A stretch of 64,000 nt of DNA, taken from positions 105,974,940-106,038,939 of the forward strand of contig OW121742.1 of the NCBI GenBank assembly GCA_933228675.1. Direction: 5' to 3'. Made by a program: the position numbers and the translations under genes. Below are positions 52,171-64,000 of this stretch, one piece after another. The stretch is from Stomorhina lunata (taxonomy: Eukaryota; Arthropoda; Insecta; Diptera; Rhiniidae). Below the pieces are notes generated by a model. It was not told where the DNA came from. It did no database searches and saw only the letters and a list, made by a program, of their open reading frames with translations. Numbering within the stretch: the first letter of the stretch is position 1; the number at the start of each line of letters is the position of its first letter.

Positions 52171-53549
52171 TCAGCGTCTGGACTTCTGCAAGCGTGCCTA
52201 TCGTGGCCATGATAAAGAAATCGAGTTAAAAAAAAACTTTTGTAGCACTCTTTTAGAAAAACCCCATTTTTACAACCTGTTAAGGCCAAAAACCGAGCAT
52301 ACTTTAGAATTCGAAAGATTTTCCTCTACTTTGTCTTTCTATCCAATTTTCGGACGTATTCTTTTACAAGTTTCGTTTAAACTTTTTAATACTTTGTCGT
52401 CTATCGAATACTAAATTGTAACAGATTTTTAATTTTTTAATAGTTTTAGGTTAGGAATCAAAGCTTTCCCAGAAAAAAATATGCCCGGCAACACTACAAT
52501 CGACACTTAAATTTTATGTCTATGTTTTACCTTGATTTTTGTGGCTATTATTAGAAAATTTTCAATGTTAATGATGAATCATCAAACAAGGGTATTTTTT
52601 AAAAGAAAAGCAATTGGCAGCCCAAAAGGTGGTAATTGAAATGGATTAAGGTGTGTGCTTTTTTCTGTCAATAATGGGTGTTTCCCAAAGAGGAAAAAGG
52701 GAAGTGTAAAACAAGGTAATATTAGTTTGAACATTTATAATTGAATTTAAAATTTAATTTCAATATCAAGATGGCACCTGTTCCCGAAAAGCCTTGAAAG
52801 TAGAAATTATTTTATGCCACTTAATCAACTACTTAAATCATTTCTACTGAGTCAGTTAATTTATGTTTGAATTGATTTATTTCCCACAATTTCCTACTAA
52901 ATGTATACATCAATTAAATACCAAAGATCCGAAACGAATACCTTAACCAATTAACTATATATTGAGCTTGTCACACTCATGTCAATTGCTTTGGGGAAAC
53001 GTTTGTCCATAGATTTGTTTTTAAATGTTTTGCTGGCATCTAGCCAACAAACACTTTACCTTAGACTTTACAAAACACACAATCAGCCAGTCATTCCATC
53101 ATCCAACTATTAAGGCATTCAATGCTACGAAAAAAGACATATGGCGTCAACTAATCTTTCATCTTCGGAAAATTGTTGTTAAAATGCAGTAAAAAATTTT
53201 CCTAAACATCATAAAGGCATAAAAAGAAATTGAAAAATTATGATTATTGTTGGATGGTTTTGTTTGTAGTTCATTTATTAGATTTGTTTTGAATAAACAG
53301 AGAAAATATTAAAACAATTCCTTGAGAACTTCCGGAACATAAAGTATACAACAGTTTTTGGCTTTCCTTTCTCTCAGTGTCCTAAACACTTTAAATTCAG
53401 GGATGGCAAACATGGTAGAATTGTACTTTTTTTGATACCTTATAAATCTGATTGATTCCGTGTTACTATCGTGTCCCATTTGATACAATTTTGCAAATTT
53501 TTACTTTTTGCTGTAAAACAGAAAAATGGGACTGAGACCAGCTTAGTAC
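52171..53549. other. Intergenic AT-rich DNA
   Basis: No open frame of interest and no clear repeat structure. I see nothing that supports a gene. Confidence 0.4.
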
Positions 53550-54785
53550 CAGAGACCGAATATTGTTTTATTTTTTAAATCAATCATGTATAAATATCAT
53601 TGCCGATGAAAATTTATTTTCATTTCGATCGATGAATAAAAATGAGGGATTTATATTTGAAATATAAATATCCCTCATGATGAAAATTTTAAATATCTTT
53701 AACGATAAATATCCGAACAGAAAAATATTTTATTGATTGTTTTATTTTTGAACTTCTGTTTTGACTTTGAAAAAATAAAAAATTTTTGAAATTTTCAAAT
53801 TTTCAACAATGAATGTATGAATATGTTTCCAATTAATTGCATTATTTTAGGACATCGAAGTTAATCCTAATAGTCCTAATGGAACTATTAGTGGTTTCTT
53901 TGACTCGCAAAACCATTTCAACATAAAATTTGCAACAATAATTGATTATTGTTATTTAAACGACTTTTTATACCAGGACAAATCTTCTTCTTCTGTCATC
54001 CTTGAATACCAGTGGAGCATAGGGCCTGGGAGGATGCAGCAATTGCCTGGCGTCTCTAGCTTCCAGGTAAGAACTGTATTCAATTCCCACTCTAACCTTC
54101 TCGTGGTACATCCTGGAAGCCTGAGCAACCTAGTTTTAGATGCGGTAAACAACCCGTCTGGGATTCTAGGTCAGGGCTAATATAAAAGGGAGTTATCTTA
54201 GAGCCATTCCAACGTATATGGTCTAAGGGTCTAAAAAAATTGTACTCGGTAAAGTACGAAAATGCAGCGTCTGTTCAACATGTTAGTTGCGGCTGCAAGC
54301 GGGCGTCAGTCTCGGATCGAGCGGCTTGCTATACAAATGTGGATTGTGTCTTTGGACCCATAACACATCGACTTAGCACTCACGATGTTTTAATCATGGA
54401 AAGAAACAACATTACAGAATATAATACTCCAAGGGGTAATCATCATGAGAGAAATCCCTCTGCTACGGCAGCTGGCGCAAGGATTTTGGAGTAGCCTAAT
54501 CTATGAAAGAACATTATGATGAATGAAACCAGAACAAATACAGGAATAAAATTTGAATATTTTCTACAATTTTTTTTCATCGGATGAAAAAAGATGAAAA
54601 TTATTTTGAACTGATAAATATCCCAAACGATTTTTTTATTTTCATCGGATTGAAAAACGATACAAAATTTTTCGAACAATTAAAAATCTTTAGGGATTTT
54701 TATTATTTTTTAAACTTCAATGATTGTTTTTGTATGGATTAAAATATGAAAATATTGTTTTAAAAATATTAATATTCGGTCTCTG
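53550..54785. mobile_element. hAT-like non-autonomous element with 8-bp target duplication
   Basis: Perfect 15-bp terminal inverted repeats cagagaccgaatatt (53550-53564 and complement ending 54785) are flanked by the 8-bp direct repeat cttagtac (53542-53549 and 54786-54793). An 8-bp duplication and a CAGAG end are typical of hAT elements. After removing a nested insertion of about 540 bp it is about 0.7 kb and has no transposase. Confidence 0.88.
53988..54528 (-). mobile_element. 5'-truncated non-LTR element nested in the hAT-like element
   Basis: The insert starts with cttcttcttctg, i.e. a (GAA)n tail on the minus strand, followed by agtggagcatagggcc, matching in reverse the end of the 45.0-46.6 kb element (ctctatgctccact...gaagaagaag). 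It is bracketed by ccaggacaaat and ccagaacaaat, an approximately 11-bp target duplication with one difference. The hAT copy at 34.8 kb has that site empty. The inner 54.18-54.52 kb has no recognised coding. Confidence 0.7.
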
Positions 54786-54793
54786 CTTAGTAC

Positions 54794-55740
54794 CTTCTTG
54801 GTCTTAAAAGTACATTTTGCTTTTACAATTGATACAAAATCCAGAAACCTATTATCCATCCCTGTTTAAATTATTCTAAATTACTGTTAGCATTTCTCTT
54901 TGCTAATCGTTCTCTTTCTATAGTTGTTGATTTTATTAGCCCCTTTTTAAAATTTTCCCTGCTTTCATCTTGAAGTGGGCGTTTAATGGTTTGTGTCTTG
55001 GCCATTTTTAAAGGGTTATTACAGCATTTCTCTGATGGTCTCGTTTCCTATGATTTGTGTGTTTTGTGGAACCACTTTCTTAAAAATACATATGTACTTT
55101 TTTGTGTGTGTTTTGTTTTAAAATTTTTGTCATTTGTTAATAATTTGCCGCAACATTAAGTTTATTTTTGGTATTTGCTGTTAATGAAGCAGTTGACATT
55201 TTGATAATTTAACTGAATTTTATGATGCTTATGACATATTTTATTGCACTTTTATGAATGACACATTCTTAGAATCGTTTAAATGCTTGTGTGTAATCAT
55301 TTGGAAAGGTATTTCCCAATAAGAAGGCGGGGGAAAGTAGATTTATATTAGATCATGGAAGATCATCCGTTTATTAGAATTTGTAATATGTAGAGTCGTA
55401 CGACTGTCTAAAGTGATTATCTGATGCACTATCTTTACTTTGCATGATATTATCTTCTAGTCCTCGGATGCTATACAATGTTTATTCCCTGATTTCATAG
55501 GAGTAGATTTGACTCCATTTTCACCACCCCATCTAACGATTCATTCATGTTTTGCCTCATAGCTTCAACCTCTAAAAGGCTTGGTCTATGATTGATTGAA
55601 TACGAATGACAAATGTTACTATCATCAAAAAAGTAGTAGTAGATAAATTGGTTTTCTTATTTAGATAATAAAGACTAGATTAGAAAGACGAAGTCAAATT
55701 AAATAATGACAACAACACTGCAATGACTTGAATCTGCCTA
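54794..55740. other. Intergenic DNA
   Basis: AT-rich, no recognised gene, element or array. Confidence 0.35.
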
Positions 55741-56274
55741 TTTCTAAACTAGGGCATAAAACCCAATATACAGGTCACCATGTTACGCCAGTTCTTTGTC
55801 GTTTCCTCGCTAATCCAAGACTTAATACTCATGTAGACAGTGACATATAGGCGGAGCTATGTCACCGGGTTTATCAATTCTTGGCTTGATCCTTGATCAA
55901 GACTCAAAGATCAGCAACTTCGCCTATGCCTCTGCATTTCCTTTAATTAGTTTTACTAAGACCTAGCAATGACTTAAATCTGCCTATATCTAAATAAGGC
56001 CAAAATGCCCTAGATATTCTACAGGGCATCATGTTACGCCAGTTCTTTGTCTCAAAGACTCAATACTCATGTACACATTTCTAGGCCCGAGTCTCATCTT
56101 GCGGCTTCGTCAGCAACTTCGTTGCATTTAATGTCACAGTGACCTGAAACCCAGTTTATCAGAGCTACATTTCTTAACTAATTTGGATGTGATATTTTGT
56201 CCTCTTAGAGCTTTAAGTTTAGCCTGACTATCGGCATAGATGGCCACCTCGCTATTTACAGGTATGTTATTCGG
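55741..56274 (-). pseudogene. Non-LTR RNase H fragment, minus strand
   Basis: The reverse complement of about 56100-56270 encodes SEVAIYADSQAKLKALRGQN (second-Asp region of RNase H), and then, after a frame change, NEVADEAA, the third-Asp region. Stops and shifts show it is dead. Two short repeated blocks (tttaatactcatgta, atgttacgccagttctttgtc) within 55770-56060 indicate local duplication. Confidence 0.7.
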
Positions 56275-57359
56275 AATTAGTGGCATGTGGCAAAGATTGC
56301 TGTCTGGAAGACACTACATTCATCCGCAAGCCTGTACATTAGCGCCCATTTCGACATCCATTTTAGAGCCATATGTGAAGATCATATTGCTCTGAAAGAG
56401 CGATTGACGACCCTCCCATTTGACTCTATCGAGGATAGCTACTTCCCGTTCTAAACTAAATAATAACTACTTGACTAAGTAGTCTTTCATGGGTGAACCT
56501 GACTTAAAGCCACGAAGACTTTGTGTCCTAACTGTCTGTGCTCAATTATGCCTGATCCATAAAACCTTAGAAGTAGTTGCTCCGCCCTTAATGAACAGAT
56601 CCAAGATGAAAAGGGAATTTTGAACTTGTTTGATAAGATCCCATTTACAATAATTCTTATAGTGCGATCTCTGAAAAAGCACCATATAAATAGAAAAGAC
56701 TTACTACCGACCCAAAAAGCAACAAGTTTTGATAGAAGAATATCCATATCTACAACTTAACTTTTGCAAAAATTGTGGAATGTATGATGATTTTGTGATA
56801 GGACGCCTTTCGTAGAGAATCGCCTATGAAATCAATACTGGAGGTCCAGACATTTAACAAAATTTGATTCACAAAACTTGGGAGGGTTGTTAGTTGCATC
56901 CTTTTAACCAATTTTCGTAGCATTTGCAACCCTTCAATAACAAGAAAATTCACCGGCATGATACAACGGAATAAAAACGGTCACCTTATGTTAGGAGAGG
57001 ACGCCCGATGAAAAGCACTTCTTTAAAAACAGTGCTGGAATGCCATTCAGTCCTTTGCCCTAGTTATGGATACACTTCCATGTTTGGACAGAGGTTGTAT
57101 GCTTTTCAATATACGGATTTAATGAGCAAATTTTTCACTGCTTTTGCCATTTTCATTCCTAGCCGGGGCTCTGACGTTGCTCTTGAGGTACATAGTTATC
57201 GGAAAAATGCCTATAAAATTCGTTGAGCTCAGCCCTGTTTGTAAAAATTTTCGAAGTAAAGAGAACGAAAAAGTGGCGGTTGTGGTACAATGCTCGGAAT
57301 TACGCAGAGGTACATGCACTTGTTTTTATACTTGTCAAGATGCGAAGTAGGGAAAAGGA

Positions 57360-58140
57360 GTATAGAATATGTATTGGTTCATAGCTACGACAGAAGATTA
57401 TGAATAAAAGTTGTTTGTCTCGAATGACAAACTCAGGACGAGGTGTGAACATTAAAATCACCGACAATAGCGATATTATTGTTCAGAAAATTATCGAGAA
57501 TCTTAAACATATATTCCTTTCCGCATTTGAGTTTATGTAAAGATCAGGAGCATCGAAGTGCAAAAGATTCGCACTGATTCCGAACTTAACCCAGGGACAG
57601 CTAAATTCGGCATCATGCGCGTCTTAAGTGATTGAGAAAAGAGAAAGACAAAATAAAAAAAAAGAGGACAAAGAAGAGTGCCCTATCTAAGCCAACTAAG
57701 TCCAGTAATAAACCTTACAATATCATGCAGTTTGTACCGTTGCAGATCCTGAAGTTCATACTGCCTAGATGTCTGAGTCTTTGATTTTGGAGCCTTGGTC
57801 AGTGACAGAGAATGTGTTCGGACGAATCCTCATCTAGACATAATCTGCAGAGGTCCGGAATACTACCATCCTACCTGTTTAGCCTAGAATTTAATGCACA
57901 ATTTCCCCTCAATCTTCTTAAGCTTGCCCTATTCAGACCTAGCAGAGTTTTGGTTCCACTAATGTCCAGTTTAGGCCATAGAGCTCTCGATGTCCTACAC
58001 TTAACTATGTTTCCCATGTCTTTGAGGTTTTGTTGCTGATCCAAGACTTAATGCCTAGATAAAAGTGACAGATAGGTGGGTCAATATCTGTCACTCTTTG
58101 ACTCAAGTCTAGGCTCGAGCCTTGTCTTCATAGTACGCAC
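57360..58140 (-). pseudogene. Non-LTR endonuclease and RNase H remnants (copy 1)
   Basis: On the minus strand near 57455-57490, NIAIVGDFNVHTS is the GDFN motif of the apurinic-type endonuclease. The 57640-58140 part encodes SSEHILC and LQNQRLRHLGS, the Cys/His region after RNase H in Jockey/R1-type elements, and matches the 42.4-42.8 kb fragment. The intervening reverse transcriptase is missing, so the element has a large internal deletion. The equivalent in copy 2 is about 61070-61850. Confidence 0.6.
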
Positions 58141-58191
58141 ATTGCCCGAGATAACTGCCGCCTTTTGAAGAATCTAGAAAGAATCTAAAAA

Positions 58192-58560
58192 ATGGGTCTA
58201 GTCAATGAACCAAAAACAAAACTGATGGTTTCTACAAACAGACAGTCCACAAGAGTTGGACCACCTGTAATCAATGAGATCATAGTAAAACGTATAAAAC
58301 TGCAGCGGCTGCGTTGTCTAGAACAGGTTGTGCGAATGGATGAAAGTACTTCGGCAAGAAAAGTGTTCGATGATGATCCTGAGGTAACTCGTAGAAGAGG
58401 GCATCCAAAACTTCAATAGAAACACCAAGTAGAGAAAATCTTTCTAAAGTTGGCATACGAAATTGGAGAATATGCAAACAAGATAGAAGTCCATGGAATT
58501 TTAAAACATGTTCGGCCTTTGCCCTAAGCAGGTTGCAACTACTGGCCATTTAAGTAAGTA
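58192..58560 (+). pseudogene. Non-LTR RT C-terminal tail, plus strand (copy 1)
   Basis: The frame at 58192-58419 joins VNEPKTKLMVSTNRQ (just after the RT palm) to KRIKLQRLRCLEQVVRMDES and TRRRGHPKL, the C-terminal tail of RTE-like elements. An internal deletion removes the part between. A similar tail lies at 36.9-37.2 kb. Copy 2 equivalent is 61900-62260. Confidence 0.65.
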
Positions 58561-58689
58561 AGATCTTGTTATAATAGCAGTAACTATTGAAAAGTGTGAC
58601 CCAACCCACACTACGTAGATGCTCCAGTAAATTAATAGAGATCACTACCCTACTTGAGGGTTCTATATTAGGGCAGTTATTGTAATATC

Positions 58690-59460
58690 ACCAGCGGGTA
58701 GTCTTAAAATTTCCATTTAGGTTTTTAATTTCTTCTTCCACTGGTGTATTATTAGTAATGCTAAGTAGCTCGATTGTTGATATGGTGCTTGGCCAGTATA
58801 CACGTTATATAATTTTCAGGCACCGGTTTATGAACGCTTGCAATTTTTTCATAGTAGATTGCGTAATGCCCCATGTTGTGGAGCCATACAACAACACCGA
58901 TTTCACGCTGCAATCGACCGATGTTGTTTGACCACCATATCTACTCCAGGGGGGTTACTCCGTATTTCGATTCAGAAATAACATTTTTCGAATTTGTATT
59001 CTTAAAGCATTCGGTTTCGAAAACATTTTCTTTCGAATCGAGATACGGAGTAACCCCCCTGCTTTATTAATGCGGGCCAGTATATTGCTTTCAGATGCCC
59101 CATGTGCTGATATGAGGCTACCAAGGTAACATAAAGATTCAAGATCCTCAAATATTGGTACTATTTATCGATGGAGGTGTTGTGACATTTGTGCCAATTC
59201 GCATTAGTTTAGCCTTCTTTAGGTTTATTTTATCCCACGTTCTATCGGATATCCATATTTTTTTCGCATCTAAGAGTGGTTTGAGCGCTTTGTTTGCATA
59301 CACTAGCCAAATATTGCCATGTAATTTCATGCCAGTTTCATCATCTAAGTGTGTTCTTAGGTCGTTGTTGTAAGACTCGATCACAGTTTGGTTCTGAAAT
59401 CGTTCAATGTTATATTTTTGTGCTTTTTTTCAGTTGCGGCTGGTCGGAAAGTTTCGACTA
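58690..59460 (-). pseudogene. Non-LTR reverse transcriptase fragment interrupted by a MITE (copy 1)
   Basis: The minus strand encodes INLKKAKLMRIGTNVTTPPS (59150-59230), then EDLESLCYLGSLISAHGASE and NILARINKA up to the MITE at 59060. Beyond the MITE comes SVKSVLLYGSTTWGITQSTM and LSITNNTPVEEEIKNLNG. This is the thumb and C-terminal region of a non-LTR reverse transcriptase. Copy 2 equivalent is about 62400-63170. Confidence 0.7.
58948..59060. mobile_element. 113-bp MITE with 26-bp inverted repeats (copy 1)
   Basis: Starts aggggggttactccgtat and ends with the exact complement atacggagtaacccccct. The inverted repeats run 26 bp with a single mismatch. Inside, two ttcgaa-bearing words allow further pairing, so the whole element can fold. 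It sits in a non-LTR fragment. No convincing target duplication is visible. Confidence 0.85.
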
Positions 59461-59611
59461 AGAGTCGGTAGTCGCTGTCGATATCTGTTCTACGGCTGGT
59501 GTTAACATTTATTAAAGAGCCTACGAATAGTAAAAAATGTTAAGTTCCACAACATCAAAAAATAATTTGCATTGTCAGAGATTTCTAAGTACGGAAGAAA
59601 AATTTTATAAT

Positions 59612-60027
59612 TATACCCTTCACCACCATAGGTTGTGCTGATGTATGTAACTCATAGAAATATTTGTCTTAGACCCACCTTTTAGTATACCAATATACTT
59701 AGAATCACTTTCTGAGTCGATTTAGCGATGTCAGTCCGTCTGGCTGGACCCCCATGTAAGCCATGTAATCAAAGTACAGGTCGCAATTCTTAAGATAATT
59801 TGCCAAAATTTGGCGCAGATAATTATTTTTATTTAATTCGTCAAAATCGGTCCATTATTTATGGCACCTCCCATAGGTCCCACTCCCGGAATTTATACTT
59901 TGGCCACAAATATCAAATACTGCTTATGTAAACTTAAATCACTATAACAAATTTTATTGAAATCGGTTCAGATTTGACCATAGCTCCCATACAAACTCTT
60001 TTGTCAAAACGCACTAAATGAGACAAC
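59612..60027 (+). repeat. Dispersed repeat family A, copy 4 (cut by the duplication junction)
   Basis: Starts tacccttcaccaccata and continues with agacccaccttttagtatac and ccgtctggctgg. It stops abruptly at the segmental junction. Confidence 0.75.
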
Positions 60028-63000
60028 AATTAGTGGCATGTGGCAAAGATTGCTGTCTGGAAGACACTACATTCATCCGCAAGCCTGTACATCATCAGCG
60101 TCCATTTCGACATCCAATTTAGAGCCATATGTGAAGATCATATTGCCCTGAAAGAGCGATTGACGACCCTCCCATTTGACTCTATCGAGGATAACTACTT
60201 CCCGTTCTAAACTAAATAATAACTACTTGACTAAGTAGTCTTTCATGGGTGATCCTGACTTAAAGCCACGAAGACTTTGTGTCCTAACTGTCTGTGCTCA
60301 ATTATGCCTGATCCATAAAACCTTAGAAGTAGTTGCTCCGCCCTTAATGAACAGATCCAAGATGAAAAGGGAATCTTGAACTTGTTTGATAAGATCCCAT
60401 TTACAACAATTCTTATAGTGCGACCTCTGAAAAAGCACTATATAAATAGAAAAGACTTACTACCGACCCAAAAACCAACAAGTTTTGATAGAAGAATATC
60501 CAGATCCAGGACGCCTTTCGTAGAGAATCCCCTATGAAATCAGTAGTGGAGGTCCAGACATTTAACAAGATTTGATTCACAAAACTTGGGAGGGTTGTTA
60601 GTTGCATCCTTTTAACCAATTTTCGTAGCATTTGCAACCCTTCAATAACAAGGAAATTCACCGGCATGATACAACGGAATAAAAACGGTCACCTTATGTT
60701 AGGAGAGGACGCCCGATTAAAAGCACTTCTTTAAAAACAGTGCTGGAATGCCATTCAGTCCTTTGCCCTAGTTATGGATACACTTCCATGTTTGGACAGA
60801 GGTTGTATGCTTTTCAATATACGGATTTAATGAGCAAATTTTTCACTGCTTTTGCCATTTTCATTCCTAGCCGGGGCTCTGACGTTGCTCTTGAGGTACA
60901 TAGTTATCGGAAAAATGCCTATAAAATTCGTTGAGCTCAGCCCTGTTTGTAAAAATTTTCGAAGTAAAGAGAACGAAAAAGTGGCGGTTGTGGTACAATG
61001 CTCGGAATTACGCAGAGGTACATGCACTTGTTTTTATACTTGTCAAGATGCGAAGTAGGGAAAAGGAGTATAGAATATGTATTGGTTCATAGCTACGACA
61101 GAAGATTATGAATAAAAGTTGTTTGTCTCGAATGACAAACTCAGGACGAGGTGTGAACATTAAAATCACCGACAATAGCGATATTATTGTTCAGAAAATT
61201 ATCGAGAATCTTAAACATATATTCCTTTCCGCATTTGAGTTTATGTAAAGATCAGGAGCATCGAAGTGCAAAAGATTCGCACTGATTCCGAACTTAACCC
61301 AGGGACAGCTAAATTCGGCATCATGCGCGTCTTAAGTGATTGAGAAAAGAGAAAGACAAAATAAAAAAAAAGAGGACAAAGAAGAGTGCCCTATCTAAGC
61401 CAACTAAGTCCAGTAATAAACCTTACAATATCATGCAGTTTGTACCGTTGCAGATCCTGAAGTTCATACTGCCTAGATGTCTGAGTCTTTGATTTTGGAG
61501 CCTTGGTCAGTGACAGAGAATGTGTTCGGACGAATCCTCATCTAGACATAATCTGCAGAGGTCCGGAATACTACCATCCTACCTGTTTAGCCTAGAATTT
61601 AATGCACAATGTCCCCTCAATCTTCTTAAGCTTGCCCTATTCAGACCTAGCAGAGTTTTGGTTCCACTAATGTCCAGTTTAGGCCATAGAGCTCTCGATG
61701 TCCTACACTTAACTATGTTTCCCATGTCTTTGAGGTTTCGTTGCTGATCCAAGACTTAATGCCTAGATAAAAGTGACAGATAGGTGGGTCAATATCTGTC
61801 ACTCTTTGACTCAAGTCTTGGCTCGAGCCTTGTCTTCATAGTACGCACATTGCCCGAGATAACTGCCGCCTTTTGAAGAATCTAGAAAGAATCTAAAAAA
61901 TGGGTCTAGTCAATGAACCAAAAACAAAACTGATGGTTTCTACAAACAGACAGTTCACAAGAGTTGGACCACCTGTAATCAATGAGATCATAGTAAAACG
62001 TATAAAACTGCAGCGGCTGCGTTGTCTAGAACAGGTTGTGCGAATGGATGAAAGTACTTTGGCAAGAAAAGTGTTCGATGATGATCCTGAGGTAACTCGT
62101 AGAAGAGGACATCCAAAACTTCAATAGAAACACCAAGTAGAGAAAATCTTTCTAAAGTTGGCATACGAAATTGGAGAATATGCAAACAAGATAGAAGTCC
62201 ATGGGCCTTTGCCCTAAGCAGGTTGCAACTACTGGCCATTTAAGTAAGTAAGATCTTGTTAGAATAGCAGTAACTATTGAATAGTGTGACCCAACAAACA
62301 CTACGTAGATGCTCCAGTAAATTAATAGAGATTACTACCCTACTTGAGGGTTCTATATTAGGGCAGTTATTGTAATATCACCAGCGGGTAGTCTTAGAAT
62401 TTCCATTTAGGTTTTTAATTTCTTCTTCCACTGGTGTATTATTAGTAATGCTAAAAAGCTCGATTGTTGATATGGTGCTTGGCCAGTATACACGTTATAT
62501 AATTTTCAGGCACCGGTTTATGAACGCTTGCAATTTTTTCATAGTAGATTGCGTAATGCCCCATGTTGTGGAGCCATACAACAACACCGATTTCACGCTG
62601 CAATCGAAAAGGTGGAGTTTGGTTTTCCGACTGATGTTGTTTGACCACCATATCTACTCCAGGGGGGTTACTCCGTATTTCGATTCGGAAATAACATTTT
62701 TCGAATTTGTATTCTTAAAGCATTCGGTTTCGAAAACATTTTCTTTCGAATCGAGATACGGAGTAACCCCCCTGCTTTATTAATGCGGGCCAGTATATTG
62801 CTTTCAGATGCCCCATGTGCTGATATGAGGCTACCAAGGTAACATAAAGATTCAAGGTCCTCAAATATTGGTACTATTTATCGACGGAGGTGTTGTGACA
62901 TTTGTGCCAATTCGCATTAGTTTAGCCTTCTTTAGGTTTATTTTATCCCACGTTCTATCGGATATCCATATTTTTCTTCGCATCTAAGAGTAGTTTGAGC

Positions 63001-63744
63001 GCTTTGTTTGCATACACTAGCCAAATATTGCCATGTAATTTCATGCCAGTTCCATCATCTAAGTGTGTTCTTAGGTCGTTGTTGTAAGACTCGATCACAG
63101 TTTGGTTCTGAAATCGTTCAATGTTATATTTTTGTGCTTTTTTTCAGTTGCGGCTGGTCGGAAAGTTTCGACTAAGAGTCGGTAGTCGCTGTCGATATCT
63201 GTTCTACGGCTGGTGTTAACATTTATTAAAGAGCCTACGAATAGTAAAAAATGTTAAGTTCCACAACATCAAAAAATAATTTGCATTGTCAGAGATTTCT
63301 AAGTACGGAAGAAAAATTTTATAATTATACCCTTCACCACCATAGGTTGTGCTGATGTATGTAACTCATAGAAATATTTGTCTTAGACCCACCTTTTAGT
63401 ATACCAATATACTTAGAATCACTTTCTGAGTCGATTTAGCGATGTCAGTCCGTCTGGCTGGACCCCCATGTAAGCCATGTAATCAAAGTACAGGTCGCAA
63501 TTCTTAAGATAATTTGCCAAAATTTGGCGCAGATAATTATTTTTATTTAATTCGTCAAAATCGGTCCATTATTTATGGCACCTCCCATAGGTCCCACTCC
63601 CGGAATTTATACTTTGGCCACAAATATCAAATACTGCTTATGTAAACTTAAATCACTATAACAAATTTTATTGAAATCGGTTCAGATTTGACCATAGCTC
63701 CCATACAAACTCTTTTGTCAAAACGCACTAAATGAGACAACAAT
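60028..63744 (+). repeat. Tandem segmental duplication, copy 2 (3717 bp)
   Basis: Head-to-tail second copy of the 56275-60027 unit with scattered single-base changes (for example g to a, t to c in the frames at 61520 and 61900). It continues past the breakpoint into the rest of repeat family A, as expected for the original right end. Confidence 0.95.
62661..62773. mobile_element. 113-bp MITE (copy 2)
   Basis: Same element as at 58948-59060 inside the second segmental copy, with one internal base change (attcgg against attcag). It arose by the duplication, not by an independent insertion. Confidence 0.85.
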
Positions 63745-64000
63745 CTCTAAAACGCTCATAAATCTGAAGTTAATGAGAATTTTGAGTTTATTTTTTACAA
63801 AATTTTACATAATTTTTGTAAAAACTGCAATCAATTTGCCAAATTTTCAGATAATCGGCCCACATTTGACCCTAGCTCTCATATAAGTCTAAATGACGAA
63901 CACTGCTTAAATATATAAGTTCTGGGAAAATTTGTGTATAATGGCAAATTTTAGCAAATATTTGTCTTTAAACAGGAAAAAGAACACCTTTGACCTTAGT
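63326..64000 (+). repeat. Dispersed repeat family A, copy 5 (runs off the window)
   Basis: Identical start to copy 4, then continues beyond the duplicated unit with further family phrases (cacatttgaccctagctctc). The end lies outside the window. Confidence 0.7.

Larger units (their letters stand above)
56275..60027 (+). repeat. Tandem segmental duplication, copy 1 (3753 bp)
   Basis: Every block from aattagtggcatgtggc to acgcactaaatgagacaaca is repeated in the same order in the following 3.7 kb, almost base for base. The junction at 60028 shares the 3-bp word aat with both outer borders. Copy 1 has about 48 extra bases near 56740-56800 and lacks about 26 bases present in copy 2 near 62608-62634. 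The unit contains only transposon fragments. Confidence 0.95.

Noticed and set aside
57008..57350. Overlapping 66-72 codon frames repeated at 60740-61058
   Set aside because: The perfect repetition comes from the segmental duplication. Both strands are open and no domain is recognisable.

Overview
The window reads as nuclear DNA of a higher (cyclorrhaphan) fly, probably a large-genome calyptrate such as a blow fly or house-fly relative. The sequence is very AT-rich, has spliced genes with GT-AG introns, and carries many decayed transposable elements and minisatellites. The organism assignment is inference from gene families and repeat style; no species marker was found.

Five protein-coding genes can be rebuilt exon by exon. 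TRAPPC12 (+, 6679-9695, 6 exons, 522 aa) is a TRAPP-complex TPR protein. PCIF1 (+, coding 20837-24761, 4 coding exons, 1007 aa, probably with a remote non-coding first exon near 12.7-12.9 kb) belongs to the WW-domain, RNA-polymerase-II-CTD-binding cap-methyltransferase family, but has NPPH where the active enzyme has NPPF. PEX14 (-, 31899-30895, 3 exons, 294 aa) is a peroxisomal import docking protein. CtIP/Sae2 (+, 37352-40329, 6 exons, 634 aa) is a DNA-end-resection factor. HPD (-, 43215-40512, 380 aa, with a likely first coding exon of only the ATG) is 4-hydroxyphenylpyruvate dioxygenase. CtIP and HPD converge with 182 bp between stop codons. The five genes have unrelated functions, and nothing suggests co-regulation.

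Region by region: 1-6.3 kb is intergenic with small tandem duplications, a dispersed repeat and a 2.2 kb array of 29-bp units. TRAPPC12 follows, with one intron enlarged by a retroelement end and by the same 29-bp satellite in reverse orientation. 9.9-12.6 kb holds a dead non-LTR retrotransposon. 12.9-20.8 kb is probably PCIF1 intron 1 and includes a 28-bp-unit array. 24.8-30.9 kb is AT-rich, with an approximately 325 bp CTTA microsatellite. 32.3-37.2 kb contains a two-armed palindromic array and nested TIR elements. The second CtIP intron is almost entirely an 11-bp minisatellite.

43.3-56.3 kb is gene-free: a nearly intact mariner-superfamily transposon, its degenerate relatives, two opposed copies of one non-LTR family, and a hAT-like element with a clean 8-bp target duplication plus a nested retroelement. 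56.3-63.7 kb is a recent direct tandem duplication of a unit of about 3.75 kb that contains only transposon fragments.

No CRISPR, tRNA, rRNA, viral or bacterial-type operon was recognised. The main novelty is repeat architecture: several minisatellites of 28-29 bp built on palindromic cores, arrays in inverted orientation, and multi-level nesting. No undescribed protein system was found.
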